The notes under the pieces are model-generated. The model was not told the origin of the DNA, did not search any database, and was given only the letters and a program-made list of their open reading frames with translations. Positions 32,263 to 41,103 of a stretch of DNA of 64,000 nt are shown here, in pieces. Source of the DNA: CAJBVG01 sp943371235 (GTDB lineage Bacteria; Bacteroidota; Bacteroidia; Sphingobacteriales; Sphingobacteriaceae); contig CALRTZ010000009.1 of NCBI GenBank assembly GCA_943371235.1, positions 6,656 through 70,655 of the forward strand, in the 5' to 3' direction. How positions within the stretch are numbered: the stretch's first letter is position 1; each line of letters begins with the position of its first letter. Position numbers and translations under genes: made by a program.

Positions 32263-32416
32263 TTTGAATTGTGAGTTGTGAGTTGTGAATTGTGAGTTGT
32301 GAATTGTGGGGATTGGTTAGTTAATTTGGTTATTGAGTTATTAGGTTATTAAGTTATTGGGTTAATTTGTACTAGGTGGCTTTTTCTAACGACTAACGAC
32401 TAGTGACTAACGACTA
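32263..32416 (-). repeat. Compound array thyA-folA: TAGTCGT, AATAACCT, ACAATTC
   Basis: Minus strand from the thyA stop TAG (32416): TAGTCGT, TAGTCAC (32409), TAGTCGT (32402), TAGTCGT (32395). Then octads of CAATAACT/TAATAACC type (about 32365-32315), then ACAATTC/ACAACTC heptads (about 32308-32266) that end 3 bases before the folA ATG. Confidence 0.93.
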
Positions 32417-33208
32417 TATTGCTACAGGCGCCTTTATGTGCGGATGCGGGTCATAATTCAGTAATTCAAAATCGTCAAATTTAAAATCAAATATACTTTT
32501 AATCTCAGGATTAATTTTCATGGTTGGGAGGGGGCGGCATTCTCTACTTAGTTGCAATTTTGTTTGCTCTAAATGGTTCGAGTACAAATGTGCGTCGCCG
32601 AGGGTGTGCACAAAATCACCATACCCTAAACCGCAAACTTGTGCCACCATCATGGTTAGCAAAGCGTACGAAGCGATGTTAAATGGCACGCCTAAAAATA
32701 TATCGGCACTGCGTTGGTATAATTGGCAAGAAAGTTTTCCATTGGCTACGTAAAATTGAAAGAAGGCGTGACAAGGAGGGAGGGCCATTTTTTCTATTTC
32801 GGCTACGTTCCAAGCACTCACAATTAATCTGCGTGAATCCGGGTTCTTTTTTATTTGCTCTATTACTTGTGTAATCTGATCAACGGCATTTCCATCGGCA
32901 CCTTTCCACGATCTCCACTGAGAACCGTATACTGGTCCTAAGTTCCCTTGCTCATCTGCCCACTCATCCCAAATGCTTACTCCATTTTCTTTGAGGTACT
33001 GAATATTTGTTTCACCCTTCAAAAACCAAATGAGCTCGTGAATGATAGAACGCAAATGCAATTTCTTGGTAGTCACCATCGGGAAACCTTCCTCTAAGTT
33101 AAATCTCATTTGGTACCCGAACACACTAATGGTTCCGGTTCCCGTTCTATCATGTTTCTCCACGCCTTGGTCGAGTACGTGTTGCATTAGTTGGTGATAC
33201 TGGTTCAT
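32414..33208 (-). CDS. thyA: Thymidylate synthase
   Basis: 264 residues from ATG 33208 (MNQYHQLMQHVLDQG). An upstream in-frame ATG at 33238 only adds repeat-array codons. It makes dTMP from dUMP using methylene-tetrahydrofolate. Motifs: 'DRTGTGTISVFGYQMRFNLEEGFPMVTTKKLHLRSIIHELIWFLKG', the catalytic cysteine in 'ALPPCHAFFQFYV', 'CQLYQRSADIFLGVPFNIASYA' and 'YDPHPHIKAPVAI'. The stop codon is the start of the compound array leading to folA. Confidence 0.97.
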   Translation of the reverse strand: MNQYHQLMQHVLDQGVEKHDRTGTGTISVFGYQMRFNLEEGFPMVTTKKLHLRSIIHELIWFLKGETNIQYLKENGVSIWDEWADEQGNLGPVYGSQWRSWKGADGNAVDQITQVIEQIKKNPDSRRLIVSAWNVAEIEKMALPPCHAFFQFYVANGKLSCQLYQRSADIFLGVPFNIASYALLTMMVAQVCGLGYGDFVHTLGDAHLYSNHLEQTKLQLSRECRPLPTMKINPEIKSIFDFKFDDFELLNYDPHPHIKAPVAI

Positions 33209-33345
33209 GTTTAATTGTGAATTGTGAATTATATGCAAGTCATTTAGTAATTTGGTAATTGAGTTATTAGGTTATTAAGTTATTAGGTTATTAAGTTATT
33301 TTGTAATTAGATGCCTTTCTAACGACTAGTGACTAACGACTAGAT
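33209..33345 (-). repeat. Compound array upstream of thyA, same order as thyA-folA gap
   Basis: Minus strand, from distal to proximal: TAGTCGT/TAGTCAC heptads (33342-33322), TAATAACC/TAATAACT octads (about 33305-33250), then AATTCAC heptads (about 33233-33215) ending shortly before the thyA ATG. No stop codon anchors the distal end here because the neighbour ispE is divergent. Confidence 0.92.
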
Positions 33346-33361
33346 ACAAAGTAAATAATTG

Positions 33362-33369
33362 TAACTTTG
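33362..33369 (+). promoter_or_regulatory. Candidate -7 box of ispE
   Basis: TAACTTTG fits TAnnTTTG, 24 bases before the ispE ATG. No TTTG is found at the standard -33 distance. Confidence 0.45.
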
Positions 33370-33393
33370 TAATCCTATACATGTTGAAAAAGG

Positions 33394-34197
33394 ATGGTTG
33401 GTTTTCCGAATGCAAAAATTAATATTGGTTTAAACGTGGTTGAAAAGCGTTTGGATGGTTACCATAACCTCGAAACAATTTTTTATCCTGTTAATATCTT
33501 CGACTCTTTAGAAATTTTAGAAGGGGAGGAGCTCCAGTTTTTTTCATACGGACTCGAAATACCCGGGGAGCTCGAACAGAATTTATGTGTAAAAGCATTT
33601 CGCTTGTTGCAGGCCGAATTTAAAATCCCCAACGTTCATATTCACCTTCTCAAAAATATTCCTTTTGGTGCTGGCTTGGGTGGAGGTTCCGCGGATGCCG
33701 CTTGGGTACTCAAAATGCTCAACGAGAAATTTGAGTTGAACTTAAGTTTAGAAAAGTTAGAGAACTTGGCTGCACAATTGGGTAGCGACTGTGCTTTCTT
33801 TGTCAGAAACACGACTCAATATGCGAGCGGTAGAGGCGAAATCTTAGAGCCAATCGACTTAGACCTTCAAAAATATACTTTCGCTCTTATAAAGCCTAAT
33901 TTTGGCATTAGCACGAAAGAGGCTTTTTCGGGACTTTTACCTAAGCCCTCTTCTCAGGATTTAAGAAGCTTGGTTAAGCAACCCATCGAAACATGGAAGC
34001 AGGATATCAAAAATGATTTTGAGGAAAGTTTGTTCCTTCAATTTCCGACTCTTCAAAAGATCAAAAATGAACTGTACGAACGAGGGGCAAAATACGCTTC
34101 GATGAGTGGGAGCGGGTCGACCCTTTTCGGAATTTTCGAACCGGGTTTCCAAGATCAATTTGAAGCTCCCGAGGGCAGCCAGATTTTTTGGATCTAA
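33394..34197 (+). CDS. ispE: 4-diphosphocytidyl-2-C-methyl-D-erythritol kinase
   Basis: 267 residues, GHMP kinase of the MEP isoprenoid pathway. 'FPNAKINIGLNVVEKRLDGYHNLETIFYPV' is the substrate-binding start, 'IPFGAGLGGGSADAAWVLKMLNEKF' the ATP loop, 'LGSDCAFFV' and 'ASMSGSGSTLFGIF' the third GHMP motif. The length is slightly short but complete. Start ATG follows a repeat-filled divergent gap. Confidence 0.95.
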   Translation: MVGFPNAKINIGLNVVEKRLDGYHNLETIFYPVNIFDSLEILEGEELQFFSYGLEIPGELEQNLCVKAFRLLQAEFKIPNVHIHLLKNIPFGAGLGGGSADAAWVLKMLNEKFELNLSLEKLENLAAQLGSDCAFFVRNTTQYASGRGEILEPIDLDLQKYTFALIKPNFGISTKEAFSGLLPKPSSQDLRSLVKQPIETWKQDIKNDFEESLFLQFPTLQKIKNELYERGAKYASMSGSGSTLFGIFEPGFQDQFEAPEGSQIFWI

Positions 34198-34209
34198 GTT
34201 CCTTCCGTT

Positions 34210-34461
34210 TTAATTCAACCAATCCTTATCACTCTCGTCGAGCTCGCTCGCTTCTGGCTCTAAAGGTTCTTCTTTAGACTTTGGTGCCGCCCATAATAAA
34301 CCGACAATTAGTCCGACTATAAAAACCGCTCCAATGAGCACTAATTTCGAAATTTGAAAATCAAAGACTAAAAATTTCATAAAAATCGGCTCCGAATTCT
34401 GAAATAATGCGATGGTAATTATGGCAGTGAGGAGAATGGTGAAAATGGTTTTTATTTTCAT
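34210..34461 (-). CDS. LapA-like small membrane protein
   Basis: 83 residues from ATG 34461 (MKIKTIFTILL); a longer frame to 34518 is open but lacks support. Two membrane helices (residues about 5-22 and 39-60: 'ISKLVLIGAVFIVGLIVGLLWAA') flank 'ALFQNSEPIFMKFLVFDFQISK', the pattern of the LapA domain (DUF1049). The tail is acidic (PLEPEASELDESDKDW). In enterobacteria LapA influences LPS assembly control; here the role is only inferred. It is convergent with ispE (12-base gap). Confidence 0.72.
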   Translation of the reverse strand: MKIKTIFTILLTAIITIALFQNSEPIFMKFLVFDFQISKLVLIGAVFIVGLIVGLLWAAPKSKEEPLEPEASELDESDKDWLN

Positions 34462-34640
34462 GTTGTAACATTTAATAATGGTTGAAGTATATATACTTAA
34501 AGTATTGATTATTAACAATATGAATTTTTAATGAATTTCTCTTGCTAACAATTTTAGTTTTAATTCTTGCTTAATCTCTTGTTTAACTTTAATATGTACT
34601 ATATAATTATACTGATTTATAGTACTTTATGTATTGTTAG

Positions 34641-35297
34641 TTAAATGAATTTTTCTGATTTCAGATGTGTTTTCAGTAGATCAAAACCCGTTTTTTCGAA
34701 TCTGTGAGCCCCTTTGTAAGTTATGACATTGTGACGAAATTGGAGGTCCTTTAGGGTCTGGTAATATTGTGTTAATCGCTCCTCTTGGATGAACTCGTCC
34801 TCATCGCCTAGTACAAATACCGTATTACAAGCTGCATATTTTAGTGCCATTGTGGCATCAGTCTCTAAAGGCAGTCCAGCACCCCAAATTACTAAGTTTT
34901 CTACTTTTCGGGTGGTATATTGGTACCATCGGCAAGCCACAGCAGCTCCTTGTGAGAAGCCAAACAGATGTATTTTAAGCCTCGATTCCGGGTCTATTTT
35001 GGCCAATAAATGGTCCACTAATTGTAACTGATCATGAATCTCAAATTCGCGATTTTCTTTGGTCATCCAGCTAGCCCCCACCCTTCCATCCACTCCTTTT
35101 AAGTAGAATTTTGAGAGCCCTTCTGGAGCTATTAATAGGCTATTTTGAGGGTTAAAGTCTTTAAAATTATTTAGAAAATGCATCACACTTTGCCCATATC
35201 CGTGGAACAATATCCATACATTTTCGGGGGCTGAATGGCCTGTTTCAGTGCTGTAATAACGTGCTGTGCGAGGGGTTGTGAAGGTGTTTTCTTGCAT
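34641..35297 (-). CDS. Phospholipase/carboxylesterase-type alpha/beta hydrolase
   Basis: 218 residues. 'VWILFHGYGQSVMHFLNNF' supplies the oxyanion-hole region, 'IHLFGFSQGAAVACRWYQYTT' the nucleophile elbow (GFSQG, serine near residue 115), 'FVLGDEDEFI' the acid and 'YKGAHRF' the histidine (about 202). The catalytic triad is complete. It belongs with serine esterases such as YpfH; the natural substrate is unknown. The ATG is preceded by a CAATAACC octad array. Confidence 0.82.
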   Translation of the reverse strand: MQENTFTTPRTARYYSTETGHSAPENVWILFHGYGQSVMHFLNNFKDFNPQNSLLIAPEGLSKFYLKGVDGRVGASWMTKENREFEIHDQLQLVDHLLAKIDPESRLKIHLFGFSQGAAVACRWYQYTTRKVENLVIWGAGLPLETDATMALKYAACNTVFVLGDEDEFIQEERLTQYYQTLKDLQFRHNVITYKGAHRFEKTGFDLLKTHLKSEKFI

Positions 35298-35456
35298 GTT
35301 GGGTTATTGGGTTATTGGGTTATTATGTTATAAGGTTATAAAAGAGCACGAACTAATAACTTATTAACCAAATAACTTAATTTCTTTTTTTCGTTCACGC
35401 AAAGGGCGCGAAGTTTACGCAAAGTTCGCAAAGAACTCCATGCTCCCAGCTCAATG
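35298..35456 (-). repeat. CAATAACC octads and GC-richer CGCAAAG repeats
   Basis: Minus strand: three or four CAATAACC octads end at the 'AAC' before the esterase ATG (35345-35300). An inverted TAATAACT-type copy lies at 35353-35380. A GC-richer block (35395-35436) repeats CGCAAAG/CGCGAAG four times, just after the EamA stop. Confidence 0.82.
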
Positions 35457-36335
35457 CTATCTATTGAAATACCCCTTCACAAAAGGATAAACAAACACCG
35501 CAAGCATAATAATAGCGGCTCCTTGGTAGAATCCGGCGGTCATTAATTCGCGTTTTCCGAAGATGAGTACTGCTAAAACGATGCCATAAACAGGCTCTAG
35601 GTTCGTAGTTAGAACAACGGTATAGGCAGAAAGTTCTTTCATAACGGCTACTCCAGTAACATAAGCCAAGGCTGTACAAACTGTTCCAAGCAATAGTAAG
35701 TACCAAAAATCGCTGCTAGAAATGGCTAATTGGTAAGAATTTTGGCTATTTGTGAGGGCTAAATACAGGCTGATCAGTATAAAACCTCCCATCATTTCGT
35801 AAAAACCGATGGTACTAGCTGGCAAATCTTTTACTTCAATTTCATTAAAAATGGTAAATATAGCCGCACAAAAAGAGGCAATTAAACCGTATATAATGCC
35901 TTCGGTATACTGAGATTCGAATGAGAAAATGAATGCAATACCCACTATAATTACCAGGCCAATGACTAAATCTACGATCGAAATTTTTGCTTTTTTGTTG
36001 AAAATTGGACTCAAAAAACTGGTAAATAATGCCGTTGAAGAGAGGCAAACCAGGGCTACAGAAATGGTAGAGGTTTTAATAGAGTGGTAAAAAAAGAACC
36101 AATGTAAGGCTACAATACCACCAATTCCGAGTAATATTAATTGCTTTTTGGGGCTTAATTTCGGACGGTTTTTGTTCCATCCATACTCGTAAATGAGTAA
36201 ACTGATGCTCGCAATTAACATCCTATACCATACTAATTCGTAGGCAGAAACGCTAATTAAGGCACCAAATATGGCGGTAAATCCCCATATAAATACCGTA
36301 ATATGTAAGAGTAAAATGTTCTTATTTAGGTGCAA
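35457..36335 (-). CDS. EamA/DMT-family permease
   Basis: 292 residues with ten predicted membrane helices in two EamA repeats. The first begins 'ILLLHITVFIWGFTAIFGALISVSAYELVWYRMLIASISLLIYE', the second 'GLIASFCAAIFTIFNEIEVKDLPASTIGFYEMMGGFILIS' and 'LEPVYGIVLAVLIFGKRELMTAGFYQGAAIIMLAV'. These drug/metabolite transporters export diverse metabolites; substrate unknown. The start overlaps the LptF/G-like gene by 14 bases, so both are probably translated from one mRNA. Confidence 0.9.
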   Translation of the reverse strand: MHLNKNILLLHITVFIWGFTAIFGALISVSAYELVWYRMLIASISLLIYEYGWNKNRPKLSPKKQLILLGIGGIVALHWFFFYHSIKTSTISVALVCLSSTALFTSFLSPIFNKKAKISIVDLVIGLVIIVGIAFIFSFESQYTEGIIYGLIASFCAAIFTIFNEIEVKDLPASTIGFYEMMGGFILISLYLALTNSQNSYQLAISSSDFWYLLLLGTVCTALAYVTGVAVMKELSAYTVVLTTNLEPVYGIVLAVLIFGKRELMTAGFYQGAAIIMLAVFVYPFVKGYFNR

Positions 36336-37413
36336 TTTTTAATAAATATAGTCCGTAAATGGTAAATATTATGTTTGGAATCCATACAGATAACATAGGA
36401 TGTAAGCCTCCTTTTAGCGCAAAAGTTGTGGTAAACTGCATCAACATAATAAAAGTAAAACTGCTACCAATGCCAATTCCCAACTGTGCACCAACGCCTC
36501 CTCGTACCTTTCTGGAACATAAGGAAACTGCAATAAGTACTAATATAAAGGTAGAAAATGGCATGGCAAAACGCTTATAATATTCTACTTCGTATGCCTC
36601 AATTCCACTCGCTCCTCGCTTTCGTTCTTTAATAATGTATTCTTTAAGCTCTGGTGTAGTTAAGGAACCAATACTGTTGTCCTTTCGTTCGAAATCTACG
36701 GGGCTCATTGCCAGTACTGTATCTTTTCTATCTCCTCGTTCTAAACTTTCGCTCAATCCTTTTATATGTTTAATTGAATAACCCACAATGATCCAGCTTT
36801 TTTTGGTAGTATCCCATCTAATTTGGTCGGACATTAGCTTGTAATACAAGTCTTTACCTCTAAATTTTTCTAAAGAAAAACGAAAGCCAACATCCTCTTG
36901 GTTATTATAACTCTCTAAATAGGCATACGTAGAATCGTCGAGTTGCATGTGAATATTCCGTTCTTTGTATACATATCTATTGTTAATATACCTGTTTTCG
37001 AACTCTACTCTCACTTTATTGGAGTTCGGAATGGTATAAGAATTAAAGAAAAAACTTAAAATGGAAAGGAATAAGGAAGTAACAAAATAAGGATACAATA
37101 ATCGCTGAAAACTAACTCCACCACTTAATATGGCTACAATTTCTGTGTTATTGGCCATTCGTGCTGTAAATAATATGGCCGCAATAAATATGAGGAGTGG
37201 ACTCAATAATCCTACATAAAAGGGGATAAAATTGAGGTAATATTCGAATATAATTTTACTAATAGGAGTTTGTGTGCGTAGAAAATCGTCTACTTTTTCA
37301 GAAATATCGAATATTACAGCGATTGCAATAAAGATGGCAAGCGTAAATACAAAAGTTCCCAAGAACTTCTTTATGATATACCAATCTATTATTTGCAGCT
37401 TCAGTTTACGCAC
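36322..37413 (-). CDS. LptF/LptG-family permease (YjgP/YjgQ)
   Basis: 363 residues. Three N-terminal membrane helices ('FLGTFVFTLAIFIAIAVIF', 'FYVGLLSPLLIFIAAILFTA', 'YFVTSLFLSILSFFF'), a periplasmic beta-jellyroll (about 125-260), and three C-terminal helices ('FILVLIAVSLCS', 'GIGIGSSFTFIMLMQFTTTFAL', 'WIPNIIFTIYGLYLL'). This is the LPS export permease fold, which extracts LPS from the inner membrane with LptB. It cannot be decided here whether it is the F or G subunit. Confidence 0.92.
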   Translation of the reverse strand: MRKLKLQIIDWYIIKKFLGTFVFTLAIFIAIAVIFDISEKVDDFLRTQTPISKIIFEYYLNFIPFYVGLLSPLLIFIAAILFTARMANNTEIVAILSGGVSFQRLLYPYFVTSLFLSILSFFFNSYTIPNSNKVRVEFENRYINNRYVYKERNIHMQLDDSTYAYLESYNNQEDVGFRFSLEKFRGKDLYYKLMSDQIRWDTTKKSWIIVGYSIKHIKGLSESLERGDRKDTVLAMSPVDFERKDNSIGSLTTPELKEYIIKERKRGASGIEAYEVEYYKRFAMPFSTFILVLIAVSLCSRKVRGGVGAQLGIGIGSSFTFIMLMQFTTTFALKGGLHPMLSVWIPNIIFTIYGLYLLKIAPK

Positions 37414-37434
37414 GGTATAAATATAAGAATGTAA

Positions 37435-38565
37435 TTATAATCGATGTGCTAATTTTTTAACCATGTTGTTTTTCCATGAGTAAAAATCACCTTCTATAAT
37501 ATGCTTACGTGCCTCTTTAACAAGCCATAAGTAAAAATGTAAATTGTGTAAAGTGGCAATTTGAGCACCTAAAATTTCTTTTGAAATGATTAAATGACGT
37601 AAGTAAGCTTTAGAATAACTAATATCAGAGAACAAGTCGCTATTAGGGTCTACGGCAGTAAAATCGTTCTTCCATTTTTCATTTTTTATGTTGATGATGC
37701 CTTCGGAGGTGAACAACATGCCATTACGAGCATTACGTGTTGGCATTACACAATCAAACATATCTATACCCAAGGCAATACATTCCAATATATTAATAGG
37801 AGTACCTACACCCATTAAATAACGAGGTTTATCTAGGGGTAATATATTGGTAACGATTTCCGTCATTTCATACATTTCTTCTGCAGGTTCGCCTACTGAT
37901 AAACCGCCAATGGCATTGCCTTCGCGACCGAAAGAGGCAATAGCTTCTGCAGATTGCATTCTTAAATCTTTATACGTACTACCTTGTACAATAGGGAATA
38001 AGGTTTGGTCGAATCCATATTTAGGTTCGGTAGTATCAAATCGTTCACAGCATCTTTTTAACCATCTGTGGGTCATCTCCATGGAACGTTTGGCATACCT
38101 GTAATCGCATGGGTAGGGCGTACATTCATCAAATGCCATAATAATATCGGCACCAATAATACGCTGTATATCCATTACATTTTCTGGTGTAAACAAGTGT
38201 TTAGAACCATCAATATGAGAACGAAAGGTAACGCCTTCTTCTTTAATTTTACGAACACCAGAGAGGGAATATACTTGGTAACCTCCACTATCTGTAAGTA
38301 TTGGTAGGTCCCAATTATTAAATTTATGTAGGCCACCAGCAGCTTCAATGGTTTCTAAACCAGGGCGTAAAAATAGGTGGTAGGTATTACCTAAAATTAT
38401 TTGAGCTTCAATATCGTTTTTTAGTTCGCGCTGATGTACGCCTTTTACAGTACCCGCAGTGCCAACAGGCATAAATATAGGTGTTTCTATCGTTCCATGC
38501 GCCGTTTCTAATAATCCAGCACGTGCCTTCGAATCTTTATCTGTAGTTTTTAATGTAAATTTCAT
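37435..38565 (-). CDS. tgt: tRNA-guanine transglycosylase
   Basis: 376 residues from ATG 38565 (MKFTLKTTD). It exchanges guanine 34 for preQ1 in queuosine tRNAs. Motifs: 'IETPIFMPVGTAGTVKGVHQRELK', 'TDSGGYQVYSL' with the general-base Asp, 'GGLSVGEP', 'YLMGVGTP' and the nucleophile region 'GIDMFDCVMPTRNARNG'. The C-terminal zinc site is unusual: the CxCxxC of canonical enzymes is replaced by 'SDLFSDIS', although the following 'YSKAYLRHLI' and 'LHNLHFYLWL' are intact. I cannot say whether this is typical of the phylum. Confidence 0.95.
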   Translation of the reverse strand: MKFTLKTTDKDSKARAGLLETAHGTIETPIFMPVGTAGTVKGVHQRELKNDIEAQIILGNTYHLFLRPGLETIEAAGGLHKFNNWDLPILTDSGGYQVYSLSGVRKIKEEGVTFRSHIDGSKHLFTPENVMDIQRIIGADIIMAFDECTPYPCDYRYAKRSMEMTHRWLKRCCERFDTTEPKYGFDQTLFPIVQGSTYKDLRMQSAEAIASFGREGNAIGGLSVGEPAEEMYEMTEIVTNILPLDKPRYLMGVGTPINILECIALGIDMFDCVMPTRNARNGMLFTSEGIINIKNEKWKNDFTAVDPNSDLFSDISYSKAYLRHLIISKEILGAQIATLHNLHFYLWLVKEARKHIIEGDFYSWKNNMVKKLAHRL

Positions 38566-38686
38566 TCGGCACAAAGATATAATAAATACATACAACCAAA
38601 TAGATAGAATAAGGGCTAAAAACTTAATTATTTTAATAAATCTGTTAGTATAAATTGATTAATTGTAATAGTTTAGCAAGATAATA

Positions 38687-39811
38687 TTGGAGGCAAAATT
38701 GAGCTACGTAGAAATACTAACCGGATTATTATCCTTATTTTTTATCATACAGATTTACTATCACTTACGTTATTTTTCGGCGATAACATTTTATAAAAAG
38801 CCAAGTTTAAGTACTTCAAAAAAACTACCAATATCTGTAATCATTGCAGCCAGAAATGAGGCCGACAATTTACAAGAGTTTTTAGAAAGTATATTAACGC
38901 AAGAGTACCCAGAGTATGAAGTTATTGTGGTAAACGATTGTTCTTATGATAATTCTGAAGATGTGTTAAAAGGCTATCAAGCACGGTATTCTCATTTAAA
39001 AGTTGTAGAGTTAGAAGAGGAAGAAAAATATAAACATGGTAAGAAATTTGCCTTAACTATTGGCTATAAAGCTGCAAAGTATGAACATTTATTGCTAACG
39101 GATGCCGATTGTAAGGCAGTATCTAAAAATTGGATTAGTTTAATGCAAGAAGGTTTTGCAGAAGGAAAAGAAATTGTATTGGGGCATTCGCCATATATAA
39201 AAACCAAAGGCTTTTTAAATGCTTTTTCAAGATTTGAAACTTTCTACACAGCTTTTCAGTACATATCGTTTTCAATTAGAAAACAAACATACATGGGTGT
39301 TGGTAGAAATTTAGCCTATACAAAAACATTATTTTTTAAGAACAAAGGTTTTGCTTCGCACATGCATATACTCTCTGGCGACGATGATTTGTTTGTTAAT
39401 TCTACTGCTACGAAAACGAATGTTTCTGTTTGTTTAGATCCAGATAGTTTTATATATACACCTACGAAAACAACTTGGGGTGATTATTATATTCAAAAAC
39501 TACGTCATTTACATGTAGGAGTGGAATATAAAAAATCGCATAGAATAAGCCTAGCCATTATTTCGAGTACAGCTTTATTATTTTGGTTGTGTTTATTAGC
39601 AGGGTTTATATTACAATTACCTTTAGAAATAAGTTTGGGCTTTTTATTTGCTAAGCTATTAGTATCCGGTGTATTTTATTTTTCTGCCATGAAAAATTTA
39701 GGAACCAAAGATTTGTTCCCTTTTTATCCTATCTTAGAACTGTTATATTTTTTAATCATACCATTTTGGGCTCTCATTTCATTGATCATTAAACCAAAAA
39801 AATGGAAGTAA
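38687..39811 (+). CDS. Family 2 glycosyltransferase, membrane-bound
   Basis: 374 residues. One N-terminal membrane helix ('ILTGLLSLFFIIQIYYHL'), a GT2 catalytic domain ('ISVIIAARNEADNLQEFLESILTQEYPEYEVIVVNDCSYDNS', 'LLLTDADCKAVSKNW' with the metal-binding DAD, 'SGDDDLF') and two or three C-terminal helices. It probably makes a polysaccharide or glycolipid at the inner membrane; the acceptor is unknown. No ATG fits: TTG 38687 is the best start available. It overlaps the sigma-factor gene by 10 bases. Confidence 0.85.
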   Translation: MEAKLSYVEILTGLLSLFFIIQIYYHLRYFSAITFYKKPSLSTSKKLPISVIIAARNEADNLQEFLESILTQEYPEYEVIVVNDCSYDNSEDVLKGYQARYSHLKVVELEEEEKYKHGKKFALTIGYKAAKYEHLLLTDADCKAVSKNWISLMQEGFAEGKEIVLGHSPYIKTKGFLNAFSRFETFYTAFQYISFSIRKQTYMGVGRNLAYTKTLFFKNKGFASHMHILSGDDDLFVNSTATKTNVSVCLDPDSFIYTPTKTTWGDYYIQKLRHLHVGVEYKKSHRISLAIISSTALLFWLCLLAGFILQLPLEISLGFLFAKLLVSGVFYFSAMKNLGTKDLFPFYPILELLYFLIIPFWALISLIIKPKKWK

Positions 39812-40407
39812 ATCCAAACTTATCACAAAAGGCTACAGAGGATTTAGAGCTGGTTAAAAAGGCTTTACAGAACGACCAAAAAGCGTATGCCGAATTAATG
39901 GTTCGATACAAGGATTCTATCTATTTCATGATTTTGAAAATGGTTAATAACAAAGAAGATGCCAACGATTTAACGGTGGAAGCTTTCGGTAAAGCCTTTG
40001 AAAACATTGAGAAATATAGACCAGAGTTTGCATTCTCTACCTGGTTATTTAAAATTGCTACTAATAATTGCATCGATTTTATTCGTAAAAAAAGATTAAA
40101 AACTTTTTCTATTGATGAAACCTTCGAATCTCATGAAGGAGAAGATCGTAAAATAGATTTTGCTTCGGAAGGATTGGATCCAGAAGAGAAAATGATTAAA
40201 AAGCAGAAGAACGATTTGATGCGAACCATCGTAGACAAGCTTCCTGCACGTTATAAACAATTAGTAATAATGCGTTATTTTGATGAACGTAGTTACGAAG
40301 AAATTGCAGAAGAACTCGACTTACCATTAGGTACTGTAAAAGCACAACTGTTTAGGGCACGCGATTTATTATTCAATACCATTAAAAAAGGAAAAGAGAA
40401 AATATAG
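39802..40407 (+). CDS. ECF-type RNA polymerase sigma factor
   Basis: 201 residues with sigma region 2 ('YAELMVRYKDSIYFMILKMVNNKEDANDLTVEAFGKAFENIEKYRPEFAFSTWLFKIATNNCIDFIRKKR') and region 4 ('LPARYKQLVIMRYFDERSYEEIAEELDLPLGTVKAQLFRARDLL'). The linker is longer and more acidic than usual. No anti-sigma gene lies next to it: rsmG follows with a 1-base overlap (TAGTG), so it may be constitutively expressed rather than membrane-controlled. Confidence 0.94.
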   Translation: MEVNPNLSQKATEDLELVKKALQNDQKAYAELMVRYKDSIYFMILKMVNNKEDANDLTVEAFGKAFENIEKYRPEFAFSTWLFKIATNNCIDFIRKKRLKTFSIDETFESHEGEDRKIDFASEGLDPEEKMIKKQKNDLMRTIVDKLPARYKQLVIMRYFDERSYEEIAEELDLPLGTVKAQLFRARDLLFNTIKKGKEKI

Positions 40408-41033
40408 TGGAACTCATTAAACAATACTTCCCCAACTTAACGGAAACACAATACCAACAGCTCGAAATGTTGGCTCCATTGTATACAGAATGGAATGAGA
40501 AAATAAATGTTATTTCTAGAAAAGACATGGAGCATTTTTACGAGCGCCATGTATTACACTCTTTAGGCATTGCTAAAGTTATAGAGTTTACACCCGGTAC
40601 AAAGGTGTTGGATGTAGGCACTGGTGGTGGATTCCCAGGTATTCCCTTGGCAATTTTATTTCCAGAAACTAATTTTTTCTTGGTAGATTCTATCGGTAAA
40701 AAGATAAAAGTAGTACAAGAAGTTGCTGCGGCATTGGGTTTAAAAAATGTAAGAGCTGCGCATACAAGGGCAGAGGATGTAAAGGAGAAATTCGACTTTG
40801 TGGTGTCGCGCGCGGTAACCAGATTGATCAATTTTTACCCTTGGGTGCATCAAAAGTTCAGTAAAAAGCAACAAAATAGCCTAGATAATGGAATACTTTA
40901 TTTGAAAGGGATCGACCTTTCGGAGGAGTTTGATGAGTTGCATAAGCCCTATCAATTGTTCGCGCTAACCGAGTATTTTAAAGAAGAATTCTTCGATACC
41001 AAAGGCATTATACATGTGCCGATATTTTCATAA
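40407..41033 (+). CDS. rsmG: 16S rRNA (guanine-N7) methyltransferase
   Basis: 208 residues with a GTG start overlapping the sigma-factor stop by one base. It methylates G527 of 16S rRNA. Motif I is 'KVLDVGTGGGFPGIPLAILFP' and motif IV 'FDFVVSRAVTRL'; 'LYTEWNEKINVISRKDMEHFYERHVLHSLGIA' is the family's N-terminal signature. Normal length. Confidence 0.96.
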   Translation: MELIKQYFPNLTETQYQQLEMLAPLYTEWNEKINVISRKDMEHFYERHVLHSLGIAKVIEFTPGTKVLDVGTGGGFPGIPLAILFPETNFFLVDSIGKKIKVVQEVAAALGLKNVRAAHTRAEDVKEKFDFVVSRAVTRLINFYPWVHQKFSKKQQNSLDNGILYLKGIDLSEEFDELHKPYQLFALTEYFKEEFFDTKGIIHVPIFS

Positions 41034-41103
41034 TATATTCTGCTGATAAAAAAACCTGCATATATGCAGTTGAGTAAATGCAATCATTCATTTATTTTTC
41101 CGT

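Noticed and set aside
33209..33238. Ten-codon N-terminal extension of thyA
   Set aside because: It encodes only the AATTCAC repeat; ThyA enzymes start at the MNQYHQLM-type sequence.
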